A stretch of 64,000 nt of DNA from Opacimonas immobilis. GTDB lineage: Bacteria > Pseudomonadota > Gammaproteobacteria > Enterobacterales > Alteromonadaceae. The number at the start of each line of letters is the position of its first letter. Position 1 is the first letter of the stretch. The position numbers and the translations under genes were made by a program. This document shows positions 1 to 8,535 of the stretch, one piece after another. Location: the NCBI RefSeq assembly GCF_048282545.1, contig NZ_CP182485.1:186001-250000 (forward strand), read 5' to 3'. The notes below the pieces were generated by a model, which saw only the letters and a list, made by a program, of their open reading frames with translations, did not search any database and was not told the DNA's origin.

Positions 1-23
1 TCAGTGTTGCGCCAGAATGTCAT
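1..23 (-). CDS. Possible 5' end of a further minus-strand gene, cut by the window edge
   Basis: An ATG (complement of 21-23) lies immediately after the TAA stop of the SDR gene, in a TAAATG arrangement typical of coupled genes. It stays open to the edge and encodes M-T-F-W-R-N-T. Seven residues are too few to recognise a family, and there is no convincing purine-rich ribosome site in front of it. Position and strand fit a downstream member of the same operon, but this could equally be chance. Confidence 0.25.
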
Positions 24-767
24 TTACCAAGGAATATTTTGCGCATCCCAATCGACATAATACGGTGAATGTTCGGCCTGTGCGGATTGTAACTGTTGAA
101 CCAGACATTCTGCGGTAAATGCAGGTGTGAAGAGTTTTTTTTGGGGTACATTCGCTTGAAACGGCTTGGATAATCCAGTGTCTACTGTACCGGGATGATA
201 CGCCATCAATGTAACCTGCTTATGTCGTCTTGCGTACTCTATCGCCGCATTTTTGATCACCATATTCAAAGCGGATTTAGATGCGCGATAACCGTACCAA
301 CCCCCTAAGCGATTATCGCTAATACTACCGACACGTGCCGAGAAAAACGCCATGGTTGTCGGCGCGTTTTTTGCCACAACGGCTGGAAGATTTTTTAACC
401 ACAGTGTTGGCATAATGGTATTCACTGTAAAATAGTATTGCATCGCGTCTGCATTGATATCTTCAAGGCGTTTTTCCGGCTTAATGCCCAACTCTGGATT
501 GTGCAATAAGCCAATCGTACACACTACATAGCGATAGGTTATACCTTCTGCTTTGCGGGCAGAAATAAACGCTTTGATCTGTGATTCACACGACGAGTCA
601 ACCTCAAAATGCTGAACACTGCCTCCAAAGTCTTTCTGTGGAAGGCTTCGAGATACCGCATCAATGTAAGTGACTGAAGCACTTAGCAGAAGTTGTTCTA
701 TCACCGCTTGAGCAATGCCACTGCTTGCACCTATTACTAGAGCACGTTCACCGTTGCTTTCAGTCAT
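24..767 (-). CDS. SDR family NAD(P)-dependent oxidoreductase
   Basis: This is a 247-residue short-chain dehydrogenase/reductase. The dinucleotide-binding motif GASSGIA sits at residues 13-19, a variant of the usual TGxxxGIG in which the last glycine is alanine. The catalytic pair is YRASK (Tyr160, Lys164), with serines at about 143-150 preceding it. It is close in length to C-factor/CsgA-like SDRs and should be a soluble cytoplasmic reductase; the substrate cannot be read from sequence. Its ATG overlaps the stop of the upstream DCC/DUF393 gene by 4 bases, so the two are probably translated together. Such pairs occur in oxidative or light-stress clusters with photolyases in marine gammaproteobacteria, but no photolyase is visible here. 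Confidence 0.88.
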   Translation of the reverse strand: MTESNGERALVIGASSGIAQAVIEQLLLSASVTYIDAVSRSLPQKDFGGSVQHFEVDSSCESQIKAFISARKAEGITYRYVVCTIGLLHNPELGIKPEKRLEDINADAMQYYFTVNTIMPTLWLKNLPAVVAKNAPTTMAFFSARVGSISDNRLGGWYGYRASKSALNMVIKNAAIEYARRHKQVTLMAYHPGTVDTGLSKPFQANVPQKKLFTPAFTAECLVQQLQSAQAEHSPYYVDWDAQNIPW

Positions 768-1162
768 ACTTTTCCTTGGGGATTAGGGCCACATGTGGAA
801 CATCGTTTTTGACCAGTTAACCAATACGAGATGGTATAACGATGTTTGGCAAATATATGATAAGCGTGGTCAGCAAACCACCTAATGACCGGCCAACGCA
901 ATGGTGCATACAACCAGCCCTTACCGACTAATGACCAAGCTAAATGTGTTACATCAAGCCCGGTAATCAACTCTCCGGTGTCAGTCATACCGTGAATCCG
1001 ATTATTTAATGCATGCCAATCCATGTTTGGGTACCGCTGTACAAAATCTGGCGCCATAATGTCCTCGAAGCGCAAATGACCATCTCGATTGAGCTTGCGC
1101 AGGTGAGACATTTCTTTTTGGCAAAGTGGACATTGGCCATCATAAAATAACGTTAAGGTCAT
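764..1162 (-). CDS. DUF393 (DCC family) thiol-disulfide-type protein
   Basis: This is a small protein of about 132 residues whose N-terminus carries FYDGQCPLC, the DxxCxxC-type signature (Cys11, Cys14) of the DCC/DUF393 family. The family resembles thioredoxin-fold proteins and is presumed redox-active, but no member's substrate is firmly known. A second CxxC (CSTC) lies near the C-terminus. The reading frame extends upstream to 1228, but the ATG at 1162 is preferred. It is preceded by GGAGAAAGTAT, a good ribosome site, and the extra 22 residues do not look like family sequence. Its stop overlaps the SDR start by 4 bases. Confidence 0.85.
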   Translation of the reverse strand: MTLTLFYDGQCPLCQKEMSHLRKLNRDGHLRFEDIMAPDFVQRYPNMDWHALNNRIHGMTDTGELITGLDVTHLAWSLVGKGWLYAPLRWPVIRWFADHAYHIFAKHRYTISYWLTGQKRCSTCGPNPQGKV

Positions 1163-1290
1163 ATACTTTCTCCATATAACAAAATAAATACGGACAAAAT
1201 GACATTTAGTGCAATTATTTTTTTGCAATACTTGATCAATGTGCTTCCAAACACCATAACAATAGCTAATAAAATGTGTTAGAGAATAAA

Positions 1291-1830
1291 ATGTCCAAAT
1301 TAGAGCAAATCACATTGGCCGGCGGATGCTTCTGGTGCATTGAGTCTGCCTTCAACCGAGTCAAAGGTATTGAACATGCCGTATCAGGTTACAGTAACGG
1401 ATCCGTCATTGATCCTACCTACGAGCAAGTATGTGCTGGTGACACCGGACACGCAGAAGTCGTACAACTGACATTTTACCCAGAGCAAATCTCGTTAGAG
1501 CAGATCTTTGAAATATTCTTTGCCCTGCACGACCCGACGCAACTTAACCGCCAGGGCAATGATATTGGCTCACAATATCGAGGCGGGATTTATTATCACA
1601 ACGAAGCACAGCATCAAGCCGCAATTGCTTTCATTGCCAAGCTGAGAGCCGATAAAATCTATGACGGTGAAATTGTCACAGAAGTGTTGCCGCTAGAAAA
1701 TTATTATGACGCAGAAGATTATCATCAGGACTATTTTAATAACAATCCTGGAAACACTTATTGTAACTTTGTCGTTGGTCCGAAGTTAACCAAGTTTAAA
1801 CAAACCTTTGCCCAGATGCTCAAAGATTAA
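1291..1830 (+). CDS. msrA: Peptide-methionine (S)-S-oxide reductase MsrA
   Basis: MsrA reduces the S-epimer of methionine sulfoxide in proteins or free methionine, using thioredoxin as electron donor. The active-site motif GGCFWC is at residues 11-16 (catalytic Cys13), followed by the conserved YxxGxxxxPxYxxVCxGxTGHAE stretch, and a C-terminal Cys in NTYCNF that can act in recycling. At about 179 residues it is the short, single-domain form without MsrB. A GTG at 1276 is in frame. The ATG at 1291 gives the usual N-terminus and has AGAG about 7 bases upstream. It is transcribed divergently from the DCC/SDR pair, which also looks redox-related, and converges on mgtE. Confidence 0.95.
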   Translation: MSKLEQITLAGGCFWCIESAFNRVKGIEHAVSGYSNGSVIDPTYEQVCAGDTGHAEVVQLTFYPEQISLEQIFEIFFALHDPTQLNRQGNDIGSQYRGGIYYHNEAQHQAAIAFIAKLRADKIYDGEIVTEVLPLENYYDAEDYHQDYFNNNPGNTYCNFVVGPKLTKFKQTFAQMLKD

Positions 1831-1854
1831 AGCGCAGTAGCAACGCTGTACGGA

Positions 1855-3213
1855 CTAAATCAAAAATAGCGTTGCCGTGCCAAGAAAGGCAAAAATCCCG
1901 ACGACATCGGTGATTGTAGTCAGAATAACACTCCCTGCAAGAGCCGGATCTATTTTGAGTTTCTTCATGATCAGTGGTAATGTCGCGCCTGACAAACCGG
2001 CCGCGACCATGTTCATCATCATCGCAAACGCGATGATCACACCGAGCTGAAAATCTTGTTTCCACAATGCGACAACCGTAGCAATCAACGCCGCCCAAAT
2101 CATCCCATTGAGAAAACCAATCGCAAGCTCTTTGCTGATCAAAAACTTTTGGTTGGATTCATTGACGTGCCCTAGTGCCATACCCCGTATAACAAGAGTC
2201 AATGTCTGATTACCGGCCACCCCACCCATGCTCGGCACTATGGTATTGAGGATGGCAAGCACTGCTAATTGTGCCAGTGTTTGCTCAAACAAATCAGACA
2301 CCATTGCCGCGAGTAAAGCGGTAACCAAATTCACTCCTAACCAGACAGAGCGGCGTTTGGTCGATTGCATGACGGGCGCAAACGTATCTTCTTCGTCATC
2401 AAGACCGGCCATACTCATCATTGAATGCTCAGCGTCTTCGCGAATGATATCAACCACGTCATCAATCGTAACCCGACCAACCAGAAGGTGATTCTCATCG
2501 ACAACGGGCGCCGATAACCAGTTATAGCGCTCAAACAACATCGCTACTTGATCATCAGGGGTACTCACAGTGATTACTTCTGGCTCTTCATCCATGATCT
2601 CAGCTACCGTCATCTCAGAAGGAGAAGTCAGTAAGCGAGTCACAGGAACACTGCCGATTAACACATCTGAGCGATTGACTACATAAAAGGTATCGGTGTT
2701 TTCAGGTAGTTCTCCGCGCAATCTGAGATAACGTAATATCACATCAATCGAAACATCCGGACGTAAGGTGATGGTGTCGGTATTCATAATGAAACCGGCG
2801 GTTTCTTCACCATAACTCAAGGCTTGCTCAGCACGCTGGCGGTCTTGGGCATCCATCGAATCAAGAATATCTTGTACTACGTCCACCGGCAAGGTACTGA
2901 GCGTCTCAGCCAAGTCATCCGTATCCATGTCCTCAAGTGCTTCAACGACATTATCTGGCATCATTTTACTAATAATACCGTTACGCACGTCTTCAGACAG
3001 TTCTTCTAAGACGTCACCGTGATAATCCGCATCGAGTAATTCCCAAAGCTCATCACGGGTTTTACTTGGACTGGATTCGAGAATCAGGGCAACATCACAC
3101 GCGGGAGTTTCATGCAGGATCTTGCGCACAGAAACAAACTTACCGGCGTTAAGTGCGTCGATAATCATGCTAACTTGGTTGACTGGAGTGGGCGTGGCTA
3201 AGAGTTCTGCCAT
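1855..3213 (-). CDS. mgtE: Magnesium transporter MgtE
   Basis: This is a 452-residue MgtE-type Mg2+ channel of the inner membrane. The order is standard: an acidic MgtE_N superhelical domain (about 30-130), a pair of CBS domains acting as the cytosolic Mg2+ sensor (about 140-255), and about five membrane helices (about 290-452). The helices contain the signature PSMGGVAGNQ and a conserved Asp in TTITDVVG of the last helix, part of the pore site. It lies 75 bases downstream of ptsO on the same strand, a common position for mgtE next to the rpoN/pts cluster. No Mg2+ riboswitch-like leader is evident in the short gap, so transcription may come from the rpoN operon. Confidence 0.94.
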   Translation of the reverse strand: MAELLATPTPVNQVSMIIDALNAGKFVSVRKILHETPACDVALILESSPSKTRDELWELLDADYHGDVLEELSEDVRNGIISKMMPDNVVEALEDMDTDDLAETLSTLPVDVVQDILDSMDAQDRQRAEQALSYGEETAGFIMNTDTITLRPDVSIDVILRYLRLRGELPENTDTFYVVNRSDVLIGSVPVTRLLTSPSEMTVAEIMDEEPEVITVSTPDDQVAMLFERYNWLSAPVVDENHLLVGRVTIDDVVDIIREDAEHSMMSMAGLDDEEDTFAPVMQSTKRRSVWLGVNLVTALLAAMVSDLFEQTLAQLAVLAILNTIVPSMGGVAGNQTLTLVIRGMALGHVNESNQKFLISKELAIGFLNGMIWAALIATVVALWKQDFQLGVIIAFAMMMNMVAAGLSGATLPLIMKKLKIDPALAGSVILTTITDVVGIFAFLGTATLFLI

Positions 3214-3288
3214 AACTTAAGTTCCACACTGTGCGCGTTTGGAATATGTTAATGATAAACGAAAGATGGACAAAAAGAAATTGAGAAG

Positions 3289-3567
3289 TTAGTTATCCTC
3301 TTCTAAAAACTTTGTACAAAACAGGGTTTTAACTGCCTCAAATGCTTCTTCAGCATCGTCGCCTTCTACTGTTACCATAACTACTTTGCCTTGCGACCCC
3401 GCGAGTAACATTAGTCCTAAGACACTTGAAGCGTCTGCGGTTTTATCACCAATTTGCAATGTAATAGTCGAGTTGAATTCGCCAGATATTTTGGCTAACT
3501 GAGTCGCAGGTCTAGCATGCAACCCTAAGCGATTGACGATAGTGAGTGCTTCACAAATTTTTGGCAT
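3289..3567 (-). CDS. ptsO: Nitrogen-PTS phosphocarrier NPr (HPr family)
   Basis: This is a 92-residue HPr-fold protein with the phosphorylatable histidine in GLHARPA (His17). The regulatory-serine region carries TADASSVLGLM instead of a Bacillus-like HPr kinase site. Its position as the last of the rpoN-hpf-ptsN-rapZ set identifies it as NPr rather than sugar-PTS HPr. NPr receives phosphate from EI-Ntr (PtsP) and passes it to PtsN. It starts 2 bases from the stop of rapZ, so translation is probably coupled. Confidence 0.93.
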   Translation of the reverse strand: MPKICEALTIVNRLGLHARPATQLAKISGEFNSTITLQIGDKTADASSVLGLMLLAGSQGKVVMVTVEGDDAEEAFEAVKTLFCTKFLEEDN

Positions 3568-3569
3568 GG

Positions 3570-4427
3570 TTAGTTTTTCTCATTACGCTGCAATTCACGA
3601 TGACGAATTTGCACATCTGGGTACATATCCATTATGTTCTGTTTGAGTTGTTCTGCAACATACACAGAACGGTGTTGCCCACCTGTACACCCAATAGCAA
3701 CCGTTACATAACTCCGATTATTGCGCTCAAGATGGGGTAGCCATGTGGTGATTAAATTTTGGATCTGCCAGATAAACTTGCTCACAACGGGTTGTCCGCC
3801 AAGAAAATACTGAATGGGCTTATCCAAGCCAGTAAAGTGCTTTAATTCCGGCTCCCAGTGAGGGTTGGGCAGAAACCTGGCATCAAACACGTAGTCTGCA
3901 TCTTTGGGTATGCCATACTTGAACCCGAATGATTCAAAAACCAACACTAAGCGAGTGCTTTTTTTGCCCAAAATCCGCTCTTTGACTATTTCAGCTAAGT
4001 CATGCACTGTGAGTTTGTCAGTGTGGATCACCAAATCGGCCCGTTCTTGTATCGGCTCTAATAATAATTTTTCAGATTTAATTGCTTCTTCTAAAGAACG
4101 GTTATGGCGTGATAACGGATGCAAGCGTCTGGTTTCGCTATACCTTTTCAACAAGACGTCTTTTGAGGAATCGAGGTAAACAATTGACACATCCCATGCA
4201 TTCGGTAGATAGTCTAGTATTTCGGCAAGCTCGTTAGATTCTTTGGGTAAGTTACGAACGTCAACACTCACCGCGACCTCATGGTACTCGTTTGTCAAGG
4301 TTTGTGTCAGTGCTGGTAATAAGTTTACCGGAATATTATCGACACAATAATACCCTAGATCCTCAAGGGCGCGCAGTGCAATCGATTTGCCCGAGCCTGA
4401 ACGTCCACTGATAATAATGAGTTTCAT
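3570..4427 (-). CDS. rapZ: RNase adapter protein RapZ
   Basis: This is a 285-residue RapZ (YvcJ-family) protein. The Walker A motif GRSGSGKS occupies residues 8-15, and the C-terminal half carries the conserved GCTGGQHRSVYV block used for ligand and RNA binding. In enterobacteria RapZ guides RNase E to the GlmZ small RNA and so sets GlmS levels and amino-sugar supply for the envelope; whether GlmZ-type RNAs exist in this organism is not shown here. It lies 20 bases after ptsN and 2 bases before ptsO, in the usual order. Confidence 0.95.
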   Translation of the reverse strand: MKLIIISGRSGSGKSIALRALEDLGYYCVDNIPVNLLPALTQTLTNEYHEVAVSVDVRNLPKESNELAEILDYLPNAWDVSIVYLDSSKDVLLKRYSETRRLHPLSRHNRSLEEAIKSEKLLLEPIQERADLVIHTDKLTVHDLAEIVKERILGKKSTRLVLVFESFGFKYGIPKDADYVFDARFLPNPHWEPELKHFTGLDKPIQYFLGGQPVVSKFIWQIQNLITTWLPHLERNNRSYVTVAIGCTGGQHRSVYVAEQLKQNIMDMYPDVQIRHRELQRNEKN

Positions 4428-4447
4428 ATAGGCTCCTAAAGCTCGGG

Positions 4448-4891
4448 TTATTGCAATGCGTCGATGATTTGCTGTGGAATGGTAGCTGCGCGGATCTGAC
4501 TGACTATGTGCTCATCATTGAGTTTTGCAGCAATGGCTGCGAGCGTTTGCAAGTGTCCTTCTATTTGCTCTTCGGGTACCAGAAGTGCGAAAAAAATATC
4601 GACGGGTTCATTATCTACCGCATCAAAATCCACACCCGGTTGTGTCGTTAAAACGACCGCGATCACTTCTTCAATATTGGCTAGACGACCATGCGGTATG
4701 GCAATCCCTTTGCCAATACCAGTTGACCCCATCTTCTCACGACCGACAAGACTTGCCAGTACTTCAGCTTGAGGCACATCTTCTAGCTGACTGGCAACGA
4801 CTTGAGAAATGGTTTCTAAAATACGTTTCTTGCTTTGACAAGAGACCGCACATAAAGTGCGGTCTATATCGAGTAAATGTTGAATGCTCAT
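4448..4891 (-). CDS. ptsN: Nitrogen regulatory PTS protein EIIA-Ntr
   Basis: This is a 147-residue EIIA of the mannitol/fructose fold with the phosphorylated histidine in GIAIPHGR (His67). It is the output protein of the PtsP-NPr-PtsN relay and in relatives controls potassium transport and sensor kinases rather than sugar uptake. There is no membrane EIIB/EIIC gene beside it, as expected for the regulatory branch. Its start is 2 bases from the stop of hpf. Confidence 0.95.
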   Translation of the reverse strand: MSIQHLLDIDRTLCAVSCQSKKRILETISQVVASQLEDVPQAEVLASLVGREKMGSTGIGKGIAIPHGRLANIEEVIAVVLTTQPGVDFDAVDNEPVDIFFALLVPEEQIEGHLQTLAAIAAKLNDEHIVSQIRAATIPQQIIDALQ

Positions 4892-4893
4892 GA

Positions 4894-5181
4894 TTAATGA
4901 CGCTGAAGCTTTTCCTTGTGCTTAATCACTTGACGATCCAGTTTGTCAATTAAACTATCAATCGCCGCATACATATCTTCGTGTTCAGAGGTTGCAAACA
5001 CCTCACCACCATTGAGGTTCAATTTAGCTTCGGCTTTCTGTCGAATTTTTTCGACATTCAAAATCACTTGTACATTGTTGATATGGTCAAAATGACGCTC
5101 GAGTTTCTCAAATTTCGTATCAACATAATCCCGTAGTGAATCAGTAATTTCAACGTGGTGACCAGTCAGGTTTATTTGCAT
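4894..5181 (-). CDS. hpf: Ribosome hibernation promoting factor (short form)
   Basis: This is a 95-residue protein of the HPF/YfiA family, the same length as the E. coli short HPF. It begins MQINLTGHHVEIT, has the basic/acidic beta-alpha fold, and ends in a lysine-rich tail. In stationary phase the short form helps pair 70S ribosomes into inactive 100S particles. It lacks the C-terminal dimerisation domain of long HPFs. It sits 28 bases downstream of rpoN, the conserved position in gammaproteobacteria. Confidence 0.95.
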   Translation of the reverse strand: MQINLTGHHVEITDSLRDYVDTKFEKLERHFDHINNVQVILNVEKIRQKAEAKLNLNGGEVFATSEHEDMYAAIDSLIDKLDRQVIKHKEKLQRH

Positions 5182-5209
5182 AATTGACTTCCTTTTTGTT
5201 TCATTGTTT

Positions 5210-6667
5210 TTAAACCAAGCTTTTGCGTTGGCTCGAAGATGGGATGTTCAAAGACTCCCGGTACTTTGCAATGGTTCGCCGCGCTACTTTGATACCTTGA
5301 TCGGCTAACACTTCTGCAATCTTGTTATCGCTGAGCGGTTTCACTGTGTTTTCTGCCGCTACGAGCTTTTTAATTAATGCGCGAATCGCTGTTGATGAGC
5401 ATTCACCACCGGATTCTGTTGCCACATGGCTAGAAAAGAAATATTTCAATTCAAAAATACCACGAGGCGTATGCATGTACTTTTGTGTAGTGACACGAGA
5501 GATAGTGGATTCGTGCATATCTACCATTTCAGCTACATCATTAAGCACCATTGGCTTCATCATCTCTGGACCGTGCTCAAAAAAACCTATTTGCTGTTGC
5601 ACAATACAGTTTGCGACCTTAAGCAATGTGTCATTGCGAGATTCCAGGCTTTTAATAAACCATTTGGCCTCTTGTATGTGCGATTTGACAAACTGGCTAT
5701 CTGCGCTATTGCGTGAGTTTTTACTCAATGCTGCATATTGTTGGTTAATATTTAACTTAGGTAAGCTATCAGGGTTAAGTTCGACTAACCAACGTCCGTT
5801 CTTTTTGACCACGCTCACATCGGGAATGATGTAAGATGGGGCCTCAGTTTGTATAACACTTCCCGGTCTTGGGTTAAGTGTCTGTAATAACAGCATTACT
5901 TCGCGTAGCTCTTGTTCTTTTAGACGCGTTTTGCGCATTAAAGTTCGATAATCTTTTGCTGCAAGCAAATCGCTGTATTCGGTAATAATGTCTTTTGCTT
6001 CTGCTAGATATGGTGTGTCTTGGTCAAACTGACGAAGCTGAATCAATAAGCATTCTTGTACATTCCGAGAACCGGAACCCACGGGATCAAACATCTGGAC
6101 CCGCTTAAGGACACACTCAACTTCATCGAGTTCGACATCCTCAATATCAACAGCTTCAAGAATTTCTTCGGTTGAAGTCGTCAGATAACCGCTGTCATCA
6201 ATGCTATCTATGATCGCGAACGCTATGGCACGGTCGGTGTCTGAAAAAGGGGTTAAATCTACCTGCCAAAGCAAATGGTCTTGAATATTCTCAGTCGTTT
6301 CACCTTGGTAAACACTATCATCGTCACCACCAACCGTGTTTGTCATCGGTGCAGGAGCTGAAGATGCACTGTAGTACTCATCCCAGGTACTGTCTAATGG
6401 CAAATCGTCCGATACATTATCGGATTCCAGCGCCTCATGAGATGAAATAGAATCAGCACTAGCGGATTCTTTATCTTGAGATTCGTCGAGTGATTCGGTA
6501 TTGCTAGAAAAGTCGTCTTCCACTTCTAGTAGTGGATTTGCATCAAGAGCTTCTTGTATTTCTTGTTGTAAATCCAGTGTAGAAAGCTGTAGCAACTTAA
6601 TCGCCTGCTGCAGTTGCGGCGTCATGGTAAGTTGTTGACTGAATTTTAGTTGCAGTGAGGGTCTCAT
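5210..6667 (-). CDS. rpoN: RNA polymerase sigma-54 factor RpoN
   Basis: This is a 485-residue sigma-54. The N-terminal glutamine- and leucine-rich activator-interacting region (about 1-50) is followed by a long acidic linker, the core-binding domain, the helix-turn-helix region, and the C-terminal RpoN box ARRTIAKYRE at about 462-471, which reads the -24 element. It directs transcription of nitrogen, motility and other sigma-54 genes with enhancer-binding activators. A gap of about 54 bases separates it from lptB, a little longer than other gaps in the operon, so an extra promoter there is possible. Confidence 0.96.
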   Translation of the reverse strand: MRPSLQLKFSQQLTMTPQLQQAIKLLQLSTLDLQQEIQEALDANPLLEVEDDFSSNTESLDESQDKESASADSISSHEALESDNVSDDLPLDSTWDEYYSASSAPAPMTNTVGGDDDSVYQGETTENIQDHLLWQVDLTPFSDTDRAIAFAIIDSIDDSGYLTTSTEEILEAVDIEDVELDEVECVLKRVQMFDPVGSGSRNVQECLLIQLRQFDQDTPYLAEAKDIITEYSDLLAAKDYRTLMRKTRLKEQELREVMLLLQTLNPRPGSVIQTEAPSYIIPDVSVVKKNGRWLVELNPDSLPKLNINQQYAALSKNSRNSADSQFVKSHIQEAKWFIKSLESRNDTLLKVANCIVQQQIGFFEHGPEMMKPMVLNDVAEMVDMHESTISRVTTQKYMHTPRGIFELKYFFSSHVATESGGECSSTAIRALIKKLVAAENTVKPLSDNKIAEVLADQGIKVARRTIAKYRESLNIPSSSQRKSLV

Positions 6668-6721
6668 CTATATCCTTAATCTAACCTAGCAGATAACATC
6701 CAAAATACCTGCATGTATTGA

Positions 6722-7447
6722 TTATAGCCTAAATTGTTCCCCTAGGTATACTTCCTTAACTTTTTGATTATCAAGTACTTGCGAAGCTGTACCCGAAGCA
6801 ATCAATTCCCCTTGGCTGACAATGTAGGCTTTTTCACACACATCAAGTGTTTCACGCACATTGTGATCTGTAATCAGTACACCTAAGCCTTTGTTTTTAA
6901 GTTGCTGAATAATGTGTTTGATATCCCCAACAGAAATTGGATCAACACCAGCAAAAGGTTCATCCAACAAAATAAACTTCGGATTGGCCGCCAATGCTCG
7001 AGCAATTTCAACACGGCGTCGTTCTCCACCAGATAAGGCCATACCCGCTGAATTGCGAATGTGATTAATATTAAACTCGTCAATTAGTGCGTCAGCTTCT
7101 GCTTCTCGCTGCTCTTGCGAGAGTTCTTTACGGGTTTGCAAAATCGCCATGATGTTGTCATAAACGCTTAATTTACGAAATACCGACGCTTCTTGAGGTA
7201 AATAACCAATACCCTGCCTAGCGCGTTCATGCATTGGATGATAAGTTAAATCTGTTTGATCTAAGGTAATTTCGCCCTTATCTAATGGCACAATACCGAC
7301 AATCATATAAAAGGTCGTAGTCTTGCCTGCACCATTAGGCCCTAACAGACCGACTATTTGTCCTGACTCAACCTCTAAAGAAACATCCCGCACCACTTGT
7401 CGAGACTTATAAGACTTTGCGAGATGAGTTGCCTTGAGAATTGCCAT
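6722..7447 (-). CDS. lptB: LPS export ABC transporter ATPase LptB
   Basis: This is a 241-residue ABC ATPase with Walker A GPNGAGKTT (residues 36-44), signature LSGGERRRVEIARAL, and Walker B ILLDEPFAGVDP. LptB powers LptF/LptG to pull LPS from the inner membrane and push it along the LptC-LptA bridge to the outer membrane. LptF/G are not in the window, as usual. It starts 5 bases after the lptA stop. Length and motifs are fully typical. Confidence 0.97.
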   Translation of the reverse strand: MAILKATHLAKSYKSRQVVRDVSLEVESGQIVGLLGPNGAGKTTTFYMIVGIVPLDKGEITLDQTDLTYHPMHERARQGIGYLPQEASVFRKLSVYDNIMAILQTRKELSQEQREAEADALIDEFNINHIRNSAGMALSGGERRRVEIARALAANPKFILLDEPFAGVDPISVGDIKHIIQQLKNKGLGVLITDHNVRETLDVCEKAYIVSQGELIASGTASQVLDNQKVKEVYLGEQFRL

Positions 7448-7452
7448 AGTGT

Positions 7453-7959
7453 TTATTGCTCTTCTTTTTGTGGTGTTTTTTCAGCTTGAAAAACCGCTTT
7501 AACTCGACCTGAATCCCCATCGGTCCCAGAGGCGATTAATTGCTCATTGAGCATGTCAAAAATAATATTTTCTCCCGAAACCGTACTGGAATCCTGAGCT
7601 AACTGAGCACTTCCTGACAAGTTGATTTTTTTATCTTTTCGAGTATATCTAATTTCATTTCCCGATGCTTTAACGAGACTGCCATCCTGAGAGCGTTGCT
7701 CAAATGAGGCTGGGGTTCCTGTTGCGATAAACAGTTCGTTACCATCTCCCGCACTGGCATCGATCCGGACTTCATCTGCAGTAATTTTCAATGAACCTTG
7801 CGTAATCACGACGTTCTCTTTGTAGACCGCTACATCATTTAAGCCATCCACAAACTGCGTGACCGATTTGATTGTGATAGGTTGAGCAAAATCGCTTTGT
7901 TCCGCGTGCAAAACGCAACTCATAAAAACGGCAAAAATTAATATTAAACGCATGTTCAT
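7453..7959 (-). CDS. lptA: LPS transport periplasmic protein LptA
   Basis: This is a 168-residue protein with a cleavable signal peptide (hydrophobic stretch LILIFAVFMSCVL, likely cleavage after HA near residue 19) followed by the OstA/LptA beta-jellyroll domain. It forms the periplasmic bridge that passes LPS from LptC to LptD. The start could be the first Met or Met3; both leave a functional signal. It lies between lptC (9-base gap) and lptB (5-base gap). Confidence 0.93.
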   Translation of the reverse strand: MNMRLILIFAVFMSCVLHAEQSDFAQPITIKSVTQFVDGLNDVAVYKENVVITQGSLKITADEVRIDASAGDGNELFIATGTPASFEQRSQDGSLVKASGNEIRYTRKDKKINLSGSAQLAQDSSTVSGENIIFDMLNEQLIASGTDGDSGRVKAVFQAEKTPQKEEQ

Positions 7960-7968
7960 CTCGTTGAC

Positions 7969-8535
7969 TTATTGGGTTGGTTTAAACTCAGTATGAGTAT
8001 GTTCAAGTAATGCAAAGCGTTTTTGTGCTAAATTAGCATCTAAACCATTGCTGTGCATGGAAAATTCTTTACCACGCAACACTATCGCCGAGTTAGAACT
8101 CAACGCTTTGGTATCTAAATTCATCTCTATATATTCTGCACTAATTTGCTGAATAAAGTCTGTCTCATTTTGACTTTGGATGACAATATTATTTTCAAGT
8201 AGCATACGATTATCATCGTACAAGGTGCCCTCTTGCGCACTGATAATGTATTGGCTGCCATCTGCCAAAAAGATCGTATATCGCGGTTGGGTGAAGACCA
8301 TAAAGCCCAATTCGGCGTAATGTTCCATTCTCTTAGCATTGATTTCGTGACTTATTAGGCCTGCTTCATTAAAGCGTTGCGAAAATAATTCTTCAGCTAA
8401 GTAGGTCGGGGTCAACAGAGAAGGTTGATTTTCATTGGTCTGTTGCTTGTTTGAATTCACAGAAATGGGCAAGTTATAAACAATAATAACCAGAATGAAC
8501 AGGACAAAAATTGAAAAACCAACTCGATTCATCAA
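7969..8535 (-). CDS. lptC: LPS export protein LptC
   Basis: This is a 188-residue protein with a single N-terminal membrane anchor (VGFSIFVLFILVIIVYNLP) and a periplasmic LptC jellyroll domain. It docks on LptB2FG and receives LPS before handing it to LptA. Sequence identity within the family is generally low, so the call rests on fold pattern, length and position between kdsC and lptA. Its ATG overlaps the kdsC stop by 4 bases. Confidence 0.93.
   Translation of the reverse strand: MMNRVGFSIFVLFILVIIVYNLPISVNSNKQQTNENQPSLLTPTYLAEELFSQRFNEAGLISHEINAKRMEHYAELGFMVFTQPRYTIFLADGSQYIISAQEGTLYDDNRMLLENNIVIQSQNETDFIQQISAEYIEMNLDTKALSSNSAIVLRGKEFSMHSNGLDANLAQKRFALLEHTHTEFKPTQ

Noticed and set aside
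1838..1875. Inverted repeat GCAACGCT/AGCGTTGC at the msrA-mgtE junction
   Set aside because: The loop is 22 bases, there is no T run on either side, and it overlaps the mgtE coding end. It is not a convincing terminator.
5322..5834. A 170-codon open frame antisense to rpoN
   Set aside because: It lies fully inside rpoN, whose protein sequence is conserved over that span, and has no ribosome site or domain. It is a shadow frame.
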